DNA of 46,118 bases from Methanobacteriota archaeon (lineage in GTDB: Archaea; Thermoplasmatota; Poseidoniia; Poseidoniales; Poseidoniaceae): contig JABIGM010000050.1 in assembly GCA_018650165.1 (NCBI GenBank), forward strand, positions 1 through 46,118. The letters run 5' to 3'. The notes beneath the pieces are model-generated. The model ran no database searches, was not told where the DNA came from, and saw nothing but the letters and a program-made list of their open reading frames with translations. Below are positions 19,407 through 28,322 of the stretch, piece by piece; the stretch's first letter is position 1, and the number at the start of each line of letters is the position of its first letter. The position numbers were made by a program, and so were the translations under genes.

Positions 19407-19431
19407 ATTTTATTCCTCCATTTTTTGGAAA

Positions 19432-19734
19432 TCATTTCCACAAGTCGACTCCTATTGCCTTACGAATAGTTTCTCGCAAGGTGGTGTCCTCCTCAGTACC
19501 TATACCAAGAACAGTTGGAGTGACGCTTTCAGAAAGTCTATCGCGTAGACGTTCTGGTAGGGAGGCTAGAACCGCGGAGTCGACCACCACGATTCCCACA
19601 CCCTTTGTTGTGAGCAAATCTCTGAAGACTTTCGAGGTATCCTCTTCTCCTTCAGGATTGTATAAAGTACTAATTCCAGCTAACTGAAACCCGAGTGTGA
19701 ATTCGGGGCTACCTACTACTGCGATTTCCATCAT
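19432..19734 (-). CDS. atpF: A-type ATP synthase subunit F
   Basis: Small central-stalk subunit (100 residues) that sits with subunit D and affects coupling. It has the typical MEIAVVGSPEFTLGFQLAGI start and the alternating beta-alpha fold (VGIVVVDSAVLASLPERL). Two consecutive ATG codons (19734, 19731) follow GAGGTG; spacing slightly favours the second. The gene lies six bases after atpC and 25 before atpA. Confidence 0.93.
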   Translation of the reverse strand: MMEIAVVGSPEFTLGFQLAGISTLYNPEGEEDTSKVFRDLLTTKGVGIVVVDSAVLASLPERLRDRLSESVTPTVLGIGTEEDTTLRETIRKAIGVDLWK

Positions 19735-19740
19735 ATCACC

Positions 19741-20781
19741 TCAGAGGACGTGTGCCTCCAAAACCTCAGAATCTAGTCCTGCCATGCGGCCACGGACTAT
19801 GAGGCGTAGATCTTCGATTTCCTGAACTTTAGTAGACACGTAGTGTATTACAGGTAGGGCTGAAATTGGGTGGAGGTAACTCATACGCTCCATCTGCTTT
19901 ATCTCGCGTTGACGTAGCCAGGTAATGATTGGGTCCAGCGTTCTTTCCTCATCAGAGGAAGAGACTGCTTCTTGGAATCCGTCAGAATCGAAGTTGTTAG
20001 ATTGTCTTAGTACATCGAGAAGTCCGTCTTTGTTGCTAACAACTTGAGCGAAACTTCTCTCTTTAATCAGGCGGCCACCAGAGATGAGCGCCTTTGAAAT
20101 TTCCTCGCTAGACAAGCCGAAAGCATGTCCTTCGAGTATATTGATAATATTGCGGTGATCTATTTCACCTGCTAAATGGTTGCGTAAAATTCGTACATCT
20201 GGAGCGCCTCCTTGAAGCATACTCATGGAGTGCTTGAAGTAATGGCGATCAAGTGCGTCTTCATACACTTGCAATCCTTCATCTTCATTGATAGCAAGTA
20301 ATGCCTTTCCGAATGGAAGTCGGCGCATTTGCTCAACTGCATCACGAAGGGTTGTCGATTCTTCGATAATTCGTAACCATGGTGTATTGACATCACTCTC
20401 TTCTGGAAGAATTGAATGTGCAACCTTCTTCACTCCAACTTCATTTACAATTGCACGAAGAACTACCTTCGCGTTGTGGTAGCGGAAACGCCCAGTGTAA
20501 ATCTCAACGAGATCACGAACCTTTCCATTACACAAGCCCAGTATATTGGACAATTCTGCTTGTAAATTGTGTGTAAGTGCGGCTTCGACTAAATCTCCAC
20601 CAGTAAAGTGGCCAGCGTAAAGGTCAATCTCAGTCCTGTAACCACTATCCGCCACTGCGACGGTTAATTGGTCAGGTGACTGTTGGATAAGTTGCCTTAG
20701 GCGTGTACGGTCCATCAGACTCGCTTTGCGAGCTTTAGCACGTGCAGCCACGTAAGCAGTGTTGTTTCCAAGGATTGACAT
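19741..20781 (-). CDS. atpC: A-type ATP synthase subunit C (AC39 family)
   Basis: 346 residues. Funnel-shaped, all-helical subunit that links the central stalk (D/F) to the proteolipid ring. The family N-terminus YVAARAKARKASLMDRTRLR is present, then helical repeats with YTGRFRYHNAKVVLRAI and a C-terminal REIKQMERMSYLHPISALPV. These match the V-ATPase d/AC39 pattern. It is placed between atpE and atpF as in other euryarchaeal operons. Confidence 0.93.
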   Translation of the reverse strand: MSILGNNTAYVAARAKARKASLMDRTRLRQLIQQSPDQLTVAVADSGYRTEIDLYAGHFTGGDLVEAALTHNLQAELSNILGLCNGKVRDLVEIYTGRFRYHNAKVVLRAIVNEVGVKKVAHSILPEESDVNTPWLRIIEESTTLRDAVEQMRRLPFGKALLAINEDEGLQVYEDALDRHYFKHSMSMLQGGAPDVRILRNHLAGEIDHRNIINILEGHAFGLSSEEISKALISGGRLIKERSFAQVVSNKDGLLDVLRQSNNFDSDGFQEAVSSSDEERTLDPIITWLRQREIKQMERMSYLHPISALPVIHYVSTKVQEIEDLRLIVRGRMAGLDSEVLEAHVL

Positions 20782-20802
20782 AATTTTCGACTCCGTAATT
20801 AT

Positions 20803-21366
20803 TCATCCAAATAGGGCTTCGTTTACAGCAGCCCTCTGTTCAATCCATGCATTGTCCAACAATGTGTCAAAGCGTAAATCGAAAGATAGAGTTCCATCTT
20901 CGGCCTCTAGTACGAAACCACCCAAACCATCTACCTCGTCACCAATTGAGTATCCCTTAGCGGAATCCTCAAGAGCTGCACGATCGATTGATGTAGGGCG
21001 TAAAACCATCTTGCTATCTCCAAGATTTCCCGCTTTCTTTACGAGACTCTTGAGCAGACTCGCACGTCCTGCGAGGCTTGCACTACCCAACATCTCACGA
21101 GCAGTTGCTAATGTAGCATCTAACTCAACACGTCGGGCAACGAGAATTTCTTTCTGATTAGCTTGGCGAGCAGAAGCAACCACTTCACGAGCGATTTGTT
21201 CTGCTTCTTTGTTCGCCTTACCCGACGCATCTCCTTCGATGGAGTTTGCACGAGTAGTAGCCTCAGCTAGGATGGTCTTCGCTTCGTTCTTAGCTGCCTT
21301 GATGGTAGCCTTAGCTTCCGCTTCTGCTGAAGCGGAAATATCCTTTGCGAGTTGTTCTAGCGTCAT
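20803..21366 (-). CDS. atpE: A-type ATP synthase subunit E (peripheral stalk)
   Basis: 187 residues. Forms the peripheral stalk as a coiled-coil heterodimer with subunit H. The first ~110 residues are an Ala/Lys/Glu-rich helix (KDISASAEAEAKATIKAAKN) and the rest is a globular C-terminal domain that contacts the A3B3 head. The CGGAGGTGAATAT region gives a strong ribosome site before the ATG. It lies 53 bases after atpK, with a hairpin in that gap. Confidence 0.92.
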   Translation of the reverse strand: MTLEQLAKDISASAEAEAKATIKAAKNEAKTILAEATTRANSIEGDASGKANKEAEQIAREVVASARQANQKEILVARRVELDATLATAREMLGSASLAGRASLLKSLVKKAGNLGDSKMVLRPTSIDRAALEDSAKGYSIGDEVDGLGGFVLEAEDGTLSFDLRFDTLLDNAWIEQRAAVNEALFG

Positions 21367-21386
21367 ATATTCACCTCCGGCCTAAC

Positions 21387-21403
21387 CCGAGAACTAATCT
21401 CGG
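21387..21403 (-). promoter_or_regulatory. hairpin in the atpK-atpE intergenic mRNA
   Basis: In the transcript sense it reads CCGAGA-TTAGT-TCTCGG, a perfect 6-bp stem with a 5-nt loop between atpK and atpE. It could act as a processing or stability element, allowing more proteolipid mRNA than downstream mRNA. A similar hairpin with a TTAG loop stands in the operon leader (24127-24142). Confidence 0.45.
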
Positions 21404-21419
21404 AGATAGCCAGTATTGC

Positions 21420-21713
21420 TCATAGGAACAATGGTAGAGCACCTAGAATCACGATAGATTCAGGCAATGCGGTAAAGATCAGAGCTGGTCCGAATTTCGA
21501 ACCATCTTCAGCAAGCATACCGACAGCGGCGCTGCCAATGCTTCCCTGAGAGATACCTGCTCCAAGACCTGCTAGTCCAAGTGCGATACCCGATCCCATG
21601 TATTTACCCCATCCGTCATAGTCGCCAGCAGCTAGCACACCTGGTGCTAACATGGTGATTCCCATGAGTACGATTAGTGCTCTTAGGCTCATTTTTACGA
21701 TATTTGTGTTCAT
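21420..21713 (-). CDS. atpK: A-type ATP synthase proteolipid subunit K (c-ring)
   Basis: 97 residues from the ATG at 21713, which follows GGAGG; longer in-frame starts reach into atpI and are rejected. It makes the ion-translocating c-ring. There is a hydrophobic N-terminal segment (about residues 9-28, signal-like or an extra helix), then two helices: residues ~38-68 with GAGISQGSIGSA and residues ~74-97 with TALPESIVILGA. The ion-binding carboxylate is E85. Q56 and S86 take the positions of sodium ligands in the Ilyobacter c-ring, which raises the possibility of Na+ coupling. Single-hairpin length apart from the N-terminal segment. Confidence 0.92.
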   Translation of the reverse strand: MNTNIVKMSLRALIVLMGITMLAPGVLAAGDYDGWGKYMGSGIALGLAGLGAGISQGSIGSAAVGMLAEDGSKFGPALIFTALPESIVILGALPLFL

Positions 21714-21753
21714 ATTTTTTTCCTCCTGTTTTTGTCCAATTGGGACTATGATA

Positions 21754-23778
21754 TCAGTGGCCCTCCACATGTAGAGGACGGCCACCTAGTGGTGTAAACT
21801 CTTGTCCAGAGCCGTCGTGGAACTTGCCCATCCACTCAACGAAGTGTAGACGGACAGCGTGGATGCTCGGTGAGAGCAATCCAAGTGCAAGTGCGAAAAC
21901 CTGGACTCCTATCCAGATTAGCAAACAGAATACTGCGACTAAGTAATCACCGGAAGAGAATGCATCGGCCATTCCATGGAATCCCATTTCATTTCCAACT
22001 TCTGCAATCTTTACTCCAGCAACACCTACTGCCATTACTCGAAGATAAGAAAGGGTGTTAGCAAGTAGGCCAAACGTTTCAATTGGACCCATGATAATAC
22101 CTCCAAGCCAGCCGAATCCTTCATACACAGCAAGGCCGTAAATTAGACAAATTACACCTACTACGACCATCATGGACCATAATGAGCCTTCGAAAGTCCC
22201 GTACCTTTCATCGGTAATGAATCTTAGAATATGAGCGGATCCTCCGACCAAAATTAGAATCCAAGAGCCCTTCTCGAAGAATGCTGCGACTGGACCATGT
22301 GCCCTGAATACGTTGATGAATCCAATAATGAATCCAAGAAGTAAGTGTGCGCATCCAAGATATATTGACAAAAGGATGTAATCTTGTAGAGCGCCGCCTG
22401 CGCGGTGGAATGGAAGATAAGTGTGAGATAGGCCGAATAATTCCTCAAATACAGTTCCTGTTAGTGTGTGGTGTGTCGCATTGTAAAGAGACTCATAGAA
22501 TGGTGCAAGTAGAGCCCAATCTTCAATGATAAAACCGAATGCTTCAGCTGTAAGCACTCCAACGATGAATGTTGCAATACCCATGTTCATCAAAATTCTT
22601 GCGCCAATAGCGCCAACAGGGTCATGCCCCATCTTGGATTTTAGGAACATTGCTAGCATCATAATGACTAATCCGTATCCTGCATCTCCAAGAATCAATC
22701 CATAGAAAATTGGGAAGGTAATTGCGAGCATACTTGTAGGGTCTATCGTTCCATATTTTGGACGACCTACTAGATTGGTAAGTAGTGAAGCGTGACGTGT
22801 CGCCTGAGCGGTATTATACTCAAATGGAGGGTATTCGGTCTCATGGTGGTGATCATCATGGCCATGTTCTTCTACAAATTTTTCAATCTTCAAGTGTGAG
22901 CATACCTTGGAAAGTACACTTCTTGCTTCATCCGCAGCAGAAGTCGGAACCCATGCTTCTAGGGCGTATGCATGAGCGCTAGTTGCACACAATGTATGCC
23001 CAGTTAGGATTTCACTTTCTCTCTCCAGGTGTTCTTGAACTGCAAGTAACATTCTTTGATTATTTGAAATCCATGTCTCCATCTTTGAGTCACATTCAGA
23101 AATCGTTTTGTTTGAAATTTTGATATCTTTTTCTGCCTCTTCAAGTAATTTGGAAGGTTTTCCTTTGCCGCTAGGAATTTGAATTGATTTAGCACCAAGT
23201 TCACCCATTGCCATTTGTACTTCTGCGGCTTCTTTACCTTGACAAGCAACTGCAATTACATTTCCAGCAATATGCATTTCAATACGGTCTACTAATTCAC
23301 CAAAAACTTGTGTCGCCTTGTTAGCTTTAGGAGTCTCGCCAACATAAACGTCCAGTGACGATATCTCAGTCATCAATTCAAGTGGGATATTTAGAGGATT
23401 AATTGTTGATAGAATAGAAACCCTTTCTTCAAGCCGGGTAATTTCTGCAACTGCTTCGTTCTTTTTGACAATGGTCTCAGAAATAGTATCTATTTTCTTA
23501 GGGAAGTTTCCAGAAATTGCTTGCTTAACCGCCTTAGCAGAAACTGGGCCATCTTTGTTTGCACAATTTAGAACAGATCTTGCAGAACGTACCTTCGATA
23601 ACAAAGATGAGACGCTGTCTGCATCTGGATGCGGAGTGCCTACTGATATTCCGTCGGTATCGCCAGAGTAAGGTGTGATGTGGACATTACCCAAATCTGC
23701 ACACAAACGTAGAGCATCGTCAAGTTCGCTTTGCGAACCCGCCATTGTGAGGCGAGACATCTCTACAGCACTAAGCAT
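21754..23778 (-). CDS. atpI: A-type ATP synthase subunit I (a-subunit)
   Basis: 674 residues. The N-terminal half (about residues 1-325) is the cytoplasmic stalk-binding part, with helical hairpins. The C-terminal half holds about seven or eight membrane helices that form the ion half-channels against the c-ring. Conserved landmarks are MLAITFPIFYGLILGDAGYG and NTLSYLRVMAVGVAGVKIAE, whose arginine is the essential stator charge. Just before the membrane part is a histidine-rich loop, EEHGHDDHHHETEYPP. GAGGTGATAAG precedes the ATG, nine bases after atpH. Confidence 0.95.
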   Translation of the reverse strand: MLSAVEMSRLTMAGSQSELDDALRLCADLGNVHITPYSGDTDGISVGTPHPDADSVSSLLSKVRSARSVLNCANKDGPVSAKAVKQAISGNFPKKIDTISETIVKKNEAVAEITRLEERVSILSTINPLNIPLELMTEISSLDVYVGETPKANKATQVFGELVDRIEMHIAGNVIAVACQGKEAAEVQMAMGELGAKSIQIPSGKGKPSKLLEEAEKDIKISNKTISECDSKMETWISNNQRMLLAVQEHLERESEILTGHTLCATSAHAYALEAWVPTSAADEARSVLSKVCSHLKIEKFVEEHGHDDHHHETEYPPFEYNTAQATRHASLLTNLVGRPKYGTIDPTSMLAITFPIFYGLILGDAGYGLVIMMLAMFLKSKMGHDPVGAIGARILMNMGIATFIVGVLTAEAFGFIIEDWALLAPFYESLYNATHHTLTGTVFEELFGLSHTYLPFHRAGGALQDYILLSIYLGCAHLLLGFIIGFINVFRAHGPVAAFFEKGSWILILVGGSAHILRFITDERYGTFEGSLWSMMVVVGVICLIYGLAVYEGFGWLGGIIMGPIETFGLLANTLSYLRVMAVGVAGVKIAEVGNEMGFHGMADAFSSGDYLVAVFCLLIWIGVQVFALALGLLSPSIHAVRLHFVEWMGKFHDGSGQEFTPLGGRPLHVEGH

Positions 23779-23787
23779 CTTATCACC

Positions 23788-24105
23788 TCAGTTTGACATA
23801 AGAGAATCGATTACTATTTGAACGGCTGCTGAACGACGGTCACCAGCAGAGGATTGTATTCCCCCAACCTTAACCGCGCCTTCCGCATGCACAACTTCTG
23901 CTTCCTTTCCAGCCTTATTGCGTGCTGAATCAAGAGTTTTTACTGTGGAACTAACCGCGCCATCCTGTGCGTTCTGAACAATATCAGCAGCTTCTTTACG
24001 AGCATCAGCAAGAATCTTTGTTGCCTTCTCTTTTGAAGCAGAGATTGTTGTGTCTGCTGATTCTTCTGCATTTTTTATGCTTTGAAGTACATCCGCCATA
24101 CCCAT
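23788..24105 (-). CDS. atpH: A-type ATP synthase subunit H (peripheral stalk)
   Basis: 105 residues from the ATG at 24105 (MGMADVLQSIKNAEESAD), which is preceded by AAGGTGG; a longer frame starting at 24147 lacks a ribosome site and would begin in the leader hairpin region. It is an almost entirely helical, Ala/Lys/Glu-rich coiled coil that pairs with subunit E. First gene of the operon. Identification rests on composition, coiled coil and its fixed place before atpI. Confidence 0.88.
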   Translation of the reverse strand: MGMADVLQSIKNAEESADTTISASKEKATKILADARKEAADIVQNAQDGAVSSTVKTLDSARNKAGKEAEVVHAEGAVKVGGIQSSAGDRRSAAVQIVIDSLMSN

Positions 24106-24126
24106 AGTTACCACCTTAGTGTCCCG

Positions 24127-24142
24127 CCCGACTAATATCGGG
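24127..24142 (-). promoter_or_regulatory. hairpin in the atp operon leader
   Basis: CCCGA-TATTAG-TCGGG in the transcript sense, 22-37 bases before the atpH ATG and just upstream of its AAGGTGG site. It may influence translation or stability of the leader. Its loop resembles that of the atpK-atpE hairpin. The rest of the 132-base divergent gap holds promoters but no clear TATA box. Confidence 0.35.
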
Positions 24143-24237
24143 TTCATAACCCTCGTGGTTGAGAAATTGAACAGACTTTACCAAACTCAATAGAAAACAC
24201 ACCAAATGGTCATATCCGAAGTTCTTGCCGAACAACC

Positions 24238-24978
24238 ATGTCGGACCGCTCTAGTACCGGGGGTTTTGATGCCTCGGGAATTGATGAAGATGCGTGGACT
24301 GAACTGGAACGGCAGTTGGAAGCAACAATTCCAGTATACGACCGCGTGAATCGAATTATGACTCTTGGTTTCGACAAAAGTATGCGAAAACATGTACGTA
24401 ATCATGCCAAATCTGGCATGAAAATCCTTGAAGTTGGTTGCGGCCCTGGCTCGTTTTCCGTAGACTTAATCGGAATGGATTTGACATGCCTTGACCCTAG
24501 TACAGAGATGCTCAAAGTATGTAGAAAGCGAGTTGACGCTATACGAACTGAGCGAGCCGAGACTCCGGCCGTATATGTTGAAGCCGTTGCAGAAGAAATT
24601 CCTCTTCCAGACAATACTTTCGATAGAGTATTCTGCTTGTTTTCATTCCGAGATTTCAAAGATAAAAGAACTGGCCTTTCAGAAATTTTCAGAGTACTCA
24701 AGCCGGGGGGCCAATTGGTAATATGCGATGCAGGTAAAGCGAACTGGTTGCATGGATTATTTGGTAGAATTTACATGGCGACATTTGTTCAATTGGTTGC
24801 ACGAATTGTAACTAAAGACCCCAAACACCCATGGAAATGGCTAGCGAGAACCTATACTCATTACGGGACTCATTCGTACTACAAATCCATGATGAAAGAA
24901 GTGGGTTTTACTGAGGTAAAAGCAAGACTATTATTTCCCGGAATGTCTAGCCGCTTCAAGGCACAAAAACCAGAATAG
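24238..24978 (+). CDS. SAM-dependent methyltransferase, UbiE/MenG-like
   Basis: 246 residues. Class I methyltransferase: motif I ILEVGCGPGSFSVDL (about residues 63-77), post-I acidic LTCLDPS, motif II FDRVFCLFSFRDF and motif III VLKPGGQLVICDAG. Residues ~33-47 (YDRVNRIMTLGFDK) match the 'YDLMNDVMSLG' signature of the UbiE/COQ5/MenG group, and the C-terminal half has the YKSMMKEVGF-type ending. It probably methylates a quinone precursor such as demethylmenaquinone, which would serve the aerobic chain implied by ctaA/ctaB. The substrate is inference. It diverges from the atp operon; the leader is short. Confidence 0.75.
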   Translation: MSDRSSTGGFDASGIDEDAWTELERQLEATIPVYDRVNRIMTLGFDKSMRKHVRNHAKSGMKILEVGCGPGSFSVDLIGMDLTCLDPSTEMLKVCRKRVDAIRTERAETPAVYVEAVAEEIPLPDNTFDRVFCLFSFRDFKDKRTGLSEIFRVLKPGGQLVICDAGKANWLHGLFGRIYMATFVQLVARIVTKDPKHPWKWLARTYTHYGTHSYYKSMMKEVGFTEVKARLLFPGMSSRFKAQKPE

Positions 24979-24980
24979 TT

Positions 24981-25020
24981 CTGTATAATGTGGGATATCT
25001 TACCTGTATAATTATATCAT
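24981..25020 (+). promoter_or_regulatory. promoter of ABC exporter operon with direct repeat
   Basis: CTGTATAAT occurs at 24981-24989 and 25004-25012, 23 bases apart. The second copy runs into a long AT-rich TATA-like stretch ending at 25020, about 21-33 bases before the ATG at 25041. This suits a leaderless archaeal promoter. The repeated nonamer could be two TATA boxes or an operator. Confidence 0.45.
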
Positions 25021-25040
25021 GGTTATATTGAGTTAAAACC

Positions 25041-25865
25041 ATGGAAGAGAAAGTCTCGAAAGCCGACTCCGCCCCTTTAATAAATCTCAAAGGCCTAGAT
25101 CGGCACTATGGAGAAGGTGATACTTTAGTTAAGGCCCTCGATAACATTTCACTCGAGATTGATAAAGGCGAAATTGTAGCACTTCTTGGGCCATCTGGAT
25201 CAGGGAAAACCACTCTTCTAAACGTAATTGCTGCATTGGATATTCCGACTGCTGGAACTTATGATTTCGAGGGTGCACGTGTACCTTTAGGTAAAGTAGA
25301 GAGTATGACTGCTTTTCGACGAAATAATATAGGATATATTTTCCAATTCTTCAATCTTTTAGCCGACCTTACGGCTCTTGAAAATGTTCTCTTAGTCCAA
25401 GATTTATCTGATTCAAGGGATAGGGACAAAGCCGTAGCATTGCTGAAATCAGTTGGTTTGAGCGGTCTGGAAGACCGATTTCCCTCACAGATGTCAGGAG
25501 GTCAAAGGCAAAGAGTTGCAATAGCACGGGCCTTAGCAAAGAGTCCACGTTTGATATTGGGTGATGAATTAACTGGGAATTTAGATTCAGAAACCAGTGC
25601 GACTGTGATGGAAGCGCTAATTAAAACCTGTAAAAAAGAAGACATGACTACAATATTTGTTACTCATGACCAAACCTTGACTCGATTTGCAACCAGAATA
25701 ATTCACCTCGATAGTGGAAGAATTGTCAAAGACGAGTCCGGTGGAATTAACAATATGGCAACTACTGCAAAAATGGCTGCTGGCGAAGTGATAGAGGATA
25801 CGATTGGTGGAGTCAAAAAGGTTGCATCAAAGGTAAAGGGTTTTGTCCAGTCAATCGTGGAGTGA
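25041..25865 (+). CDS. ABC transporter ATP-binding protein, MacB/LolD type
   Basis: 274 residues. Walker A GPSGSGKTT near residues 50-58, Q-loop IFQFFNLL, signature MSGGQRQRVAIARAL, Walker B LILGDELTGNLDSE and H-loop VTHD. The FQFFNLL and GDELTGNLD sequences place it with the LolD/FtsE/MacB ATPases; the usual DEPTGNLD proline is a leucine. A C-terminal extension of ~45 residues is Ala/Lys/Val-rich and possibly amphipathic. It pairs with the next gene, whose GTG start overlaps this stop, so the two form one exporter. Such systems move lipids, peptides or proteins at the membrane surface; the cargo is unknown. Confidence 0.9.
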   Translation: MEEKVSKADSAPLINLKGLDRHYGEGDTLVKALDNISLEIDKGEIVALLGPSGSGKTTLLNVIAALDIPTAGTYDFEGARVPLGKVESMTAFRRNNIGYIFQFFNLLADLTALENVLLVQDLSDSRDRDKAVALLKSVGLSGLEDRFPSQMSGGQRQRVAIARALAKSPRLILGDELTGNLDSETSATVMEALIKTCKKEDMTTIFVTHDQTLTRFATRIIHLDSGRIVKDESGGINNMATTAKMAAGEVIEDTIGGVKKVASKVKGFVQSIVE

Positions 25866-28258
25866 TCGTCTTGAATAATTTGCTTTTAAGGCGATTGAGA
25901 CGCAGCTTGATGCGGACTAAACTTAGACTTTTTACGGTGGTATTATTGATCACCTTATCGGTGTATGCGGGCGTGGTTTTCTCCGAACATAGCAGAAATG
26001 CAGAATTGGTTTACGAGGATTTTTACACTGAAACTAATCTAGCCGATTTAATTGTAACAACATACGATATAGAGAGTAAAGAAAATCTTACTATTGCTTG
26101 TGGCTCTATCGAAAATGTCGATTGTGAGGCTAGTCTTGTCCTTACTGGGCAGTCAAATTACACATTTGCCAGTGGTGAAGAAAAATGGTTGAAATCAACA
26201 TTCTATGGCATGGGTGAAGGCGATGTAACCGGTATTTGGAGTTACGAAGGCAGTACTTCACCCCAAACTGGTGAAATTGTAATTGATGCACATTTTGCCA
26301 ATAATGATTCTGTAATGATGTCAATTGGCGACAGTATTGATCTGATTGTTGCTGAAGGCGAAATACATACACTGGAAGTTGTAGGGATTGCCTACAGCCC
26401 TCTAGAATTATTTTATGCAGAACCTGGTGTGATTTTTCCTCAAGAGTCGACATATGTAGTTGGATACCTCGATGTTGAATACCTCGCACTAATATCAGGT
26501 AATCAGCCCGATTCAAGAAATACATTAAATATCGATTTGGAAGGTACTCCTGACTTTGATTTTTCAAACACAGAAATTAATGAAGGAGAGGAATTAGATG
26601 ATTTAAAAATAATAATTTCAGATTCCCTTAATGAGTCCGGAACACCCGGAATAGTACTTGACAGAGGAGATTTACGAAGTCCCGAATTATTGCGATTAGA
26701 CCAGCAAGGCCTAGAAAAAACATCTCCGTTTATTCTGGTAGTATTACTATTCATCAGCGGATTAGTAATCGCAATTTCACTTGACCGATTAATCAGAACA
26801 CAATCACGAGAAATCGCAGTTATGCGTACGGTGGGAGCATCCAGTAAAGATGTGATGCTGGGCTATCTATTAGTGCCACTAGTCGTTGGAATCCCAGGAG
26901 TTGTAATGGGAATCTTGCTTGGGATTTCATCGATTGGCTCAGAGGCTTTTACTAAATTTTATTTTGGATTCCTTGGAGTCCCTGTGGTAGAAATTCGACA
27001 TCATCCCGATTTATTATTCACTCTGGGTAGTTCCGCTTTGGCAGTGATTTTCTTATTCGGGATTAGACCCGCTTGGAAAGCAGCTAAAATCCAGCCCCTA
27101 GAGATTTTGGGCCAGGGCGATGACCGCACTCCCAACCGTTTTATTTCGTACATAACTTCGAAGATGTCACCTGGTATAGGACTGGGTTTACGTTCCACAT
27201 TTAGAAAGCCGGCTAGACTACTAGTGACTCTTGTAGCACTCTCTCTCGCCATGGTTATTCTGGGTGGAACAATGATGTTTATGGCAGGATTTACTGATGC
27301 ATTCAATGAGTCTACAGATAAGCAAGAAAATTGGGAATATCAATTTTCAATGCCTTCATCTAGTGAAGAAAATGTAAGTAACTGGGCAATCGGAAACACA
27401 ACATCATTCGAACTTACTCTCACTTCAAGTTCAGTAGTTGCAGGCACAAATAAGGAAATAATTCTCAAAGGATTAGATGTGATTTCCGATGAAGATGATG
27501 CAATGCATCGATTAAATTTGCTTGAAGGCGATTTACCTGATAAGAATAAAACACCACCTGAAGTAATCCTCGACGAAGGTTCTGCAGAGTTAGAAGAATA
27601 CTCTGTTGGAGATACAATTGTTATCGATTTCCAAGGCACTAAGCACGAATTGAAGATTTCGGGAATCGCTCGTGAATTATCCCGCTCGATTTATTTCCAC
27701 CGCGCTGATTTGATTCCAATCGTTGGGGAAGAAGCAAATGGGGCATACCTCATTCTATCTCCTGAAGGTAATTTGGAAGAGATTCGCGCTTCAACATACT
27801 CAATTGTTGAAAAAGCGGTAATGGTAGAAGGTTTCAAAGAAATCCTAAAGCAACAGGAAGCGATAATGCAAACTACATACGCAATCGGTGGATTACTTGC
27901 CATTGCAATACTGTTCAATACATTGTTGATCAATCTTTCAGAGAGGGATTCAGAATTAGCAACTCTCCGAGTATTAGGTGCTAGCCGGAGTCGGCTTGCT
28001 GTCATATTGACTGTCGAGCATACATTCATTGGTTTACTGGGAGGCATCGCAGGTGCAGCTACTAGCGTTGCATATTATTCATCGATGGCTGCTTTAATGT
28101 CTACTTGGGCATTCCATTTGCCAGTAGTGATAAATTACACTGTTATGTTCCAAGTTATTGGATTTGTTTTGGTCGCAGCTTTACTGACAACCCCTGTTGG
28201 GATTTGGCGAATTGGAAAAATGGATCTCCTAGAAGTTGTTGCAAGACACGAACGTTAA
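25862..28258 (+). CDS. ABC transporter permease with two FtsX domains
   Basis: 798 residues if the GTG at 25862 is used. A TTG at 25871 has GGAG at better spacing and may be the true start. Layout: membrane helix 1 (FTVVLLITLSVYAGVVF), an extracytoplasmic MacB-type domain (about residues 40-290), three FtsX helices including the EIAVMRTVGAS coupling motif, a further helix at ~450-475, a second extracytoplasmic domain (to ~670), then a second FtsX unit with ELATLRVLGASRSRLAVIL and two more helices. One chain thus supplies both halves that are separate in MacB dimers. It is translationally coupled to the ATPase gene. Confidence 0.87.
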   Translation: MIVLNNLLLRRLRRSLMRTKLRLFTVVLLITLSVYAGVVFSEHSRNAELVYEDFYTETNLADLIVTTYDIESKENLTIACGSIENVDCEASLVLTGQSNYTFASGEEKWLKSTFYGMGEGDVTGIWSYEGSTSPQTGEIVIDAHFANNDSVMMSIGDSIDLIVAEGEIHTLEVVGIAYSPLELFYAEPGVIFPQESTYVVGYLDVEYLALISGNQPDSRNTLNIDLEGTPDFDFSNTEINEGEELDDLKIIISDSLNESGTPGIVLDRGDLRSPELLRLDQQGLEKTSPFILVVLLFISGLVIAISLDRLIRTQSREIAVMRTVGASSKDVMLGYLLVPLVVGIPGVVMGILLGISSIGSEAFTKFYFGFLGVPVVEIRHHPDLLFTLGSSALAVIFLFGIRPAWKAAKIQPLEILGQGDDRTPNRFISYITSKMSPGIGLGLRSTFRKPARLLVTLVALSLAMVILGGTMMFMAGFTDAFNESTDKQENWEYQFSMPSSSEENVSNWAIGNTTSFELTLTSSSVVAGTNKEIILKGLDVISDEDDAMHRLNLLEGDLPDKNKTPPEVILDEGSAELEEYSVGDTIVIDFQGTKHELKISGIARELSRSIYFHRADLIPIVGEEANGAYLILSPEGNLEEIRASTYSIVEKAVMVEGFKEILKQQEAIMQTTYAIGGLLAIAILFNTLLINLSERDSELATLRVLGASRSRLAVILTVEHTFIGLLGGIAGAATSVAYYSSMAALMSTWAFHLPVVINYTVMFQVIGFVLVAALLTTPVGIWRIGKMDLLEVVARHER

Positions 28259-28322
28259 CTCTAACCCGGCCAAATCGACCACCTCTAAAGTACAGGTGCG
28301 CCATTGTGGGCCCTGTAAGCAT

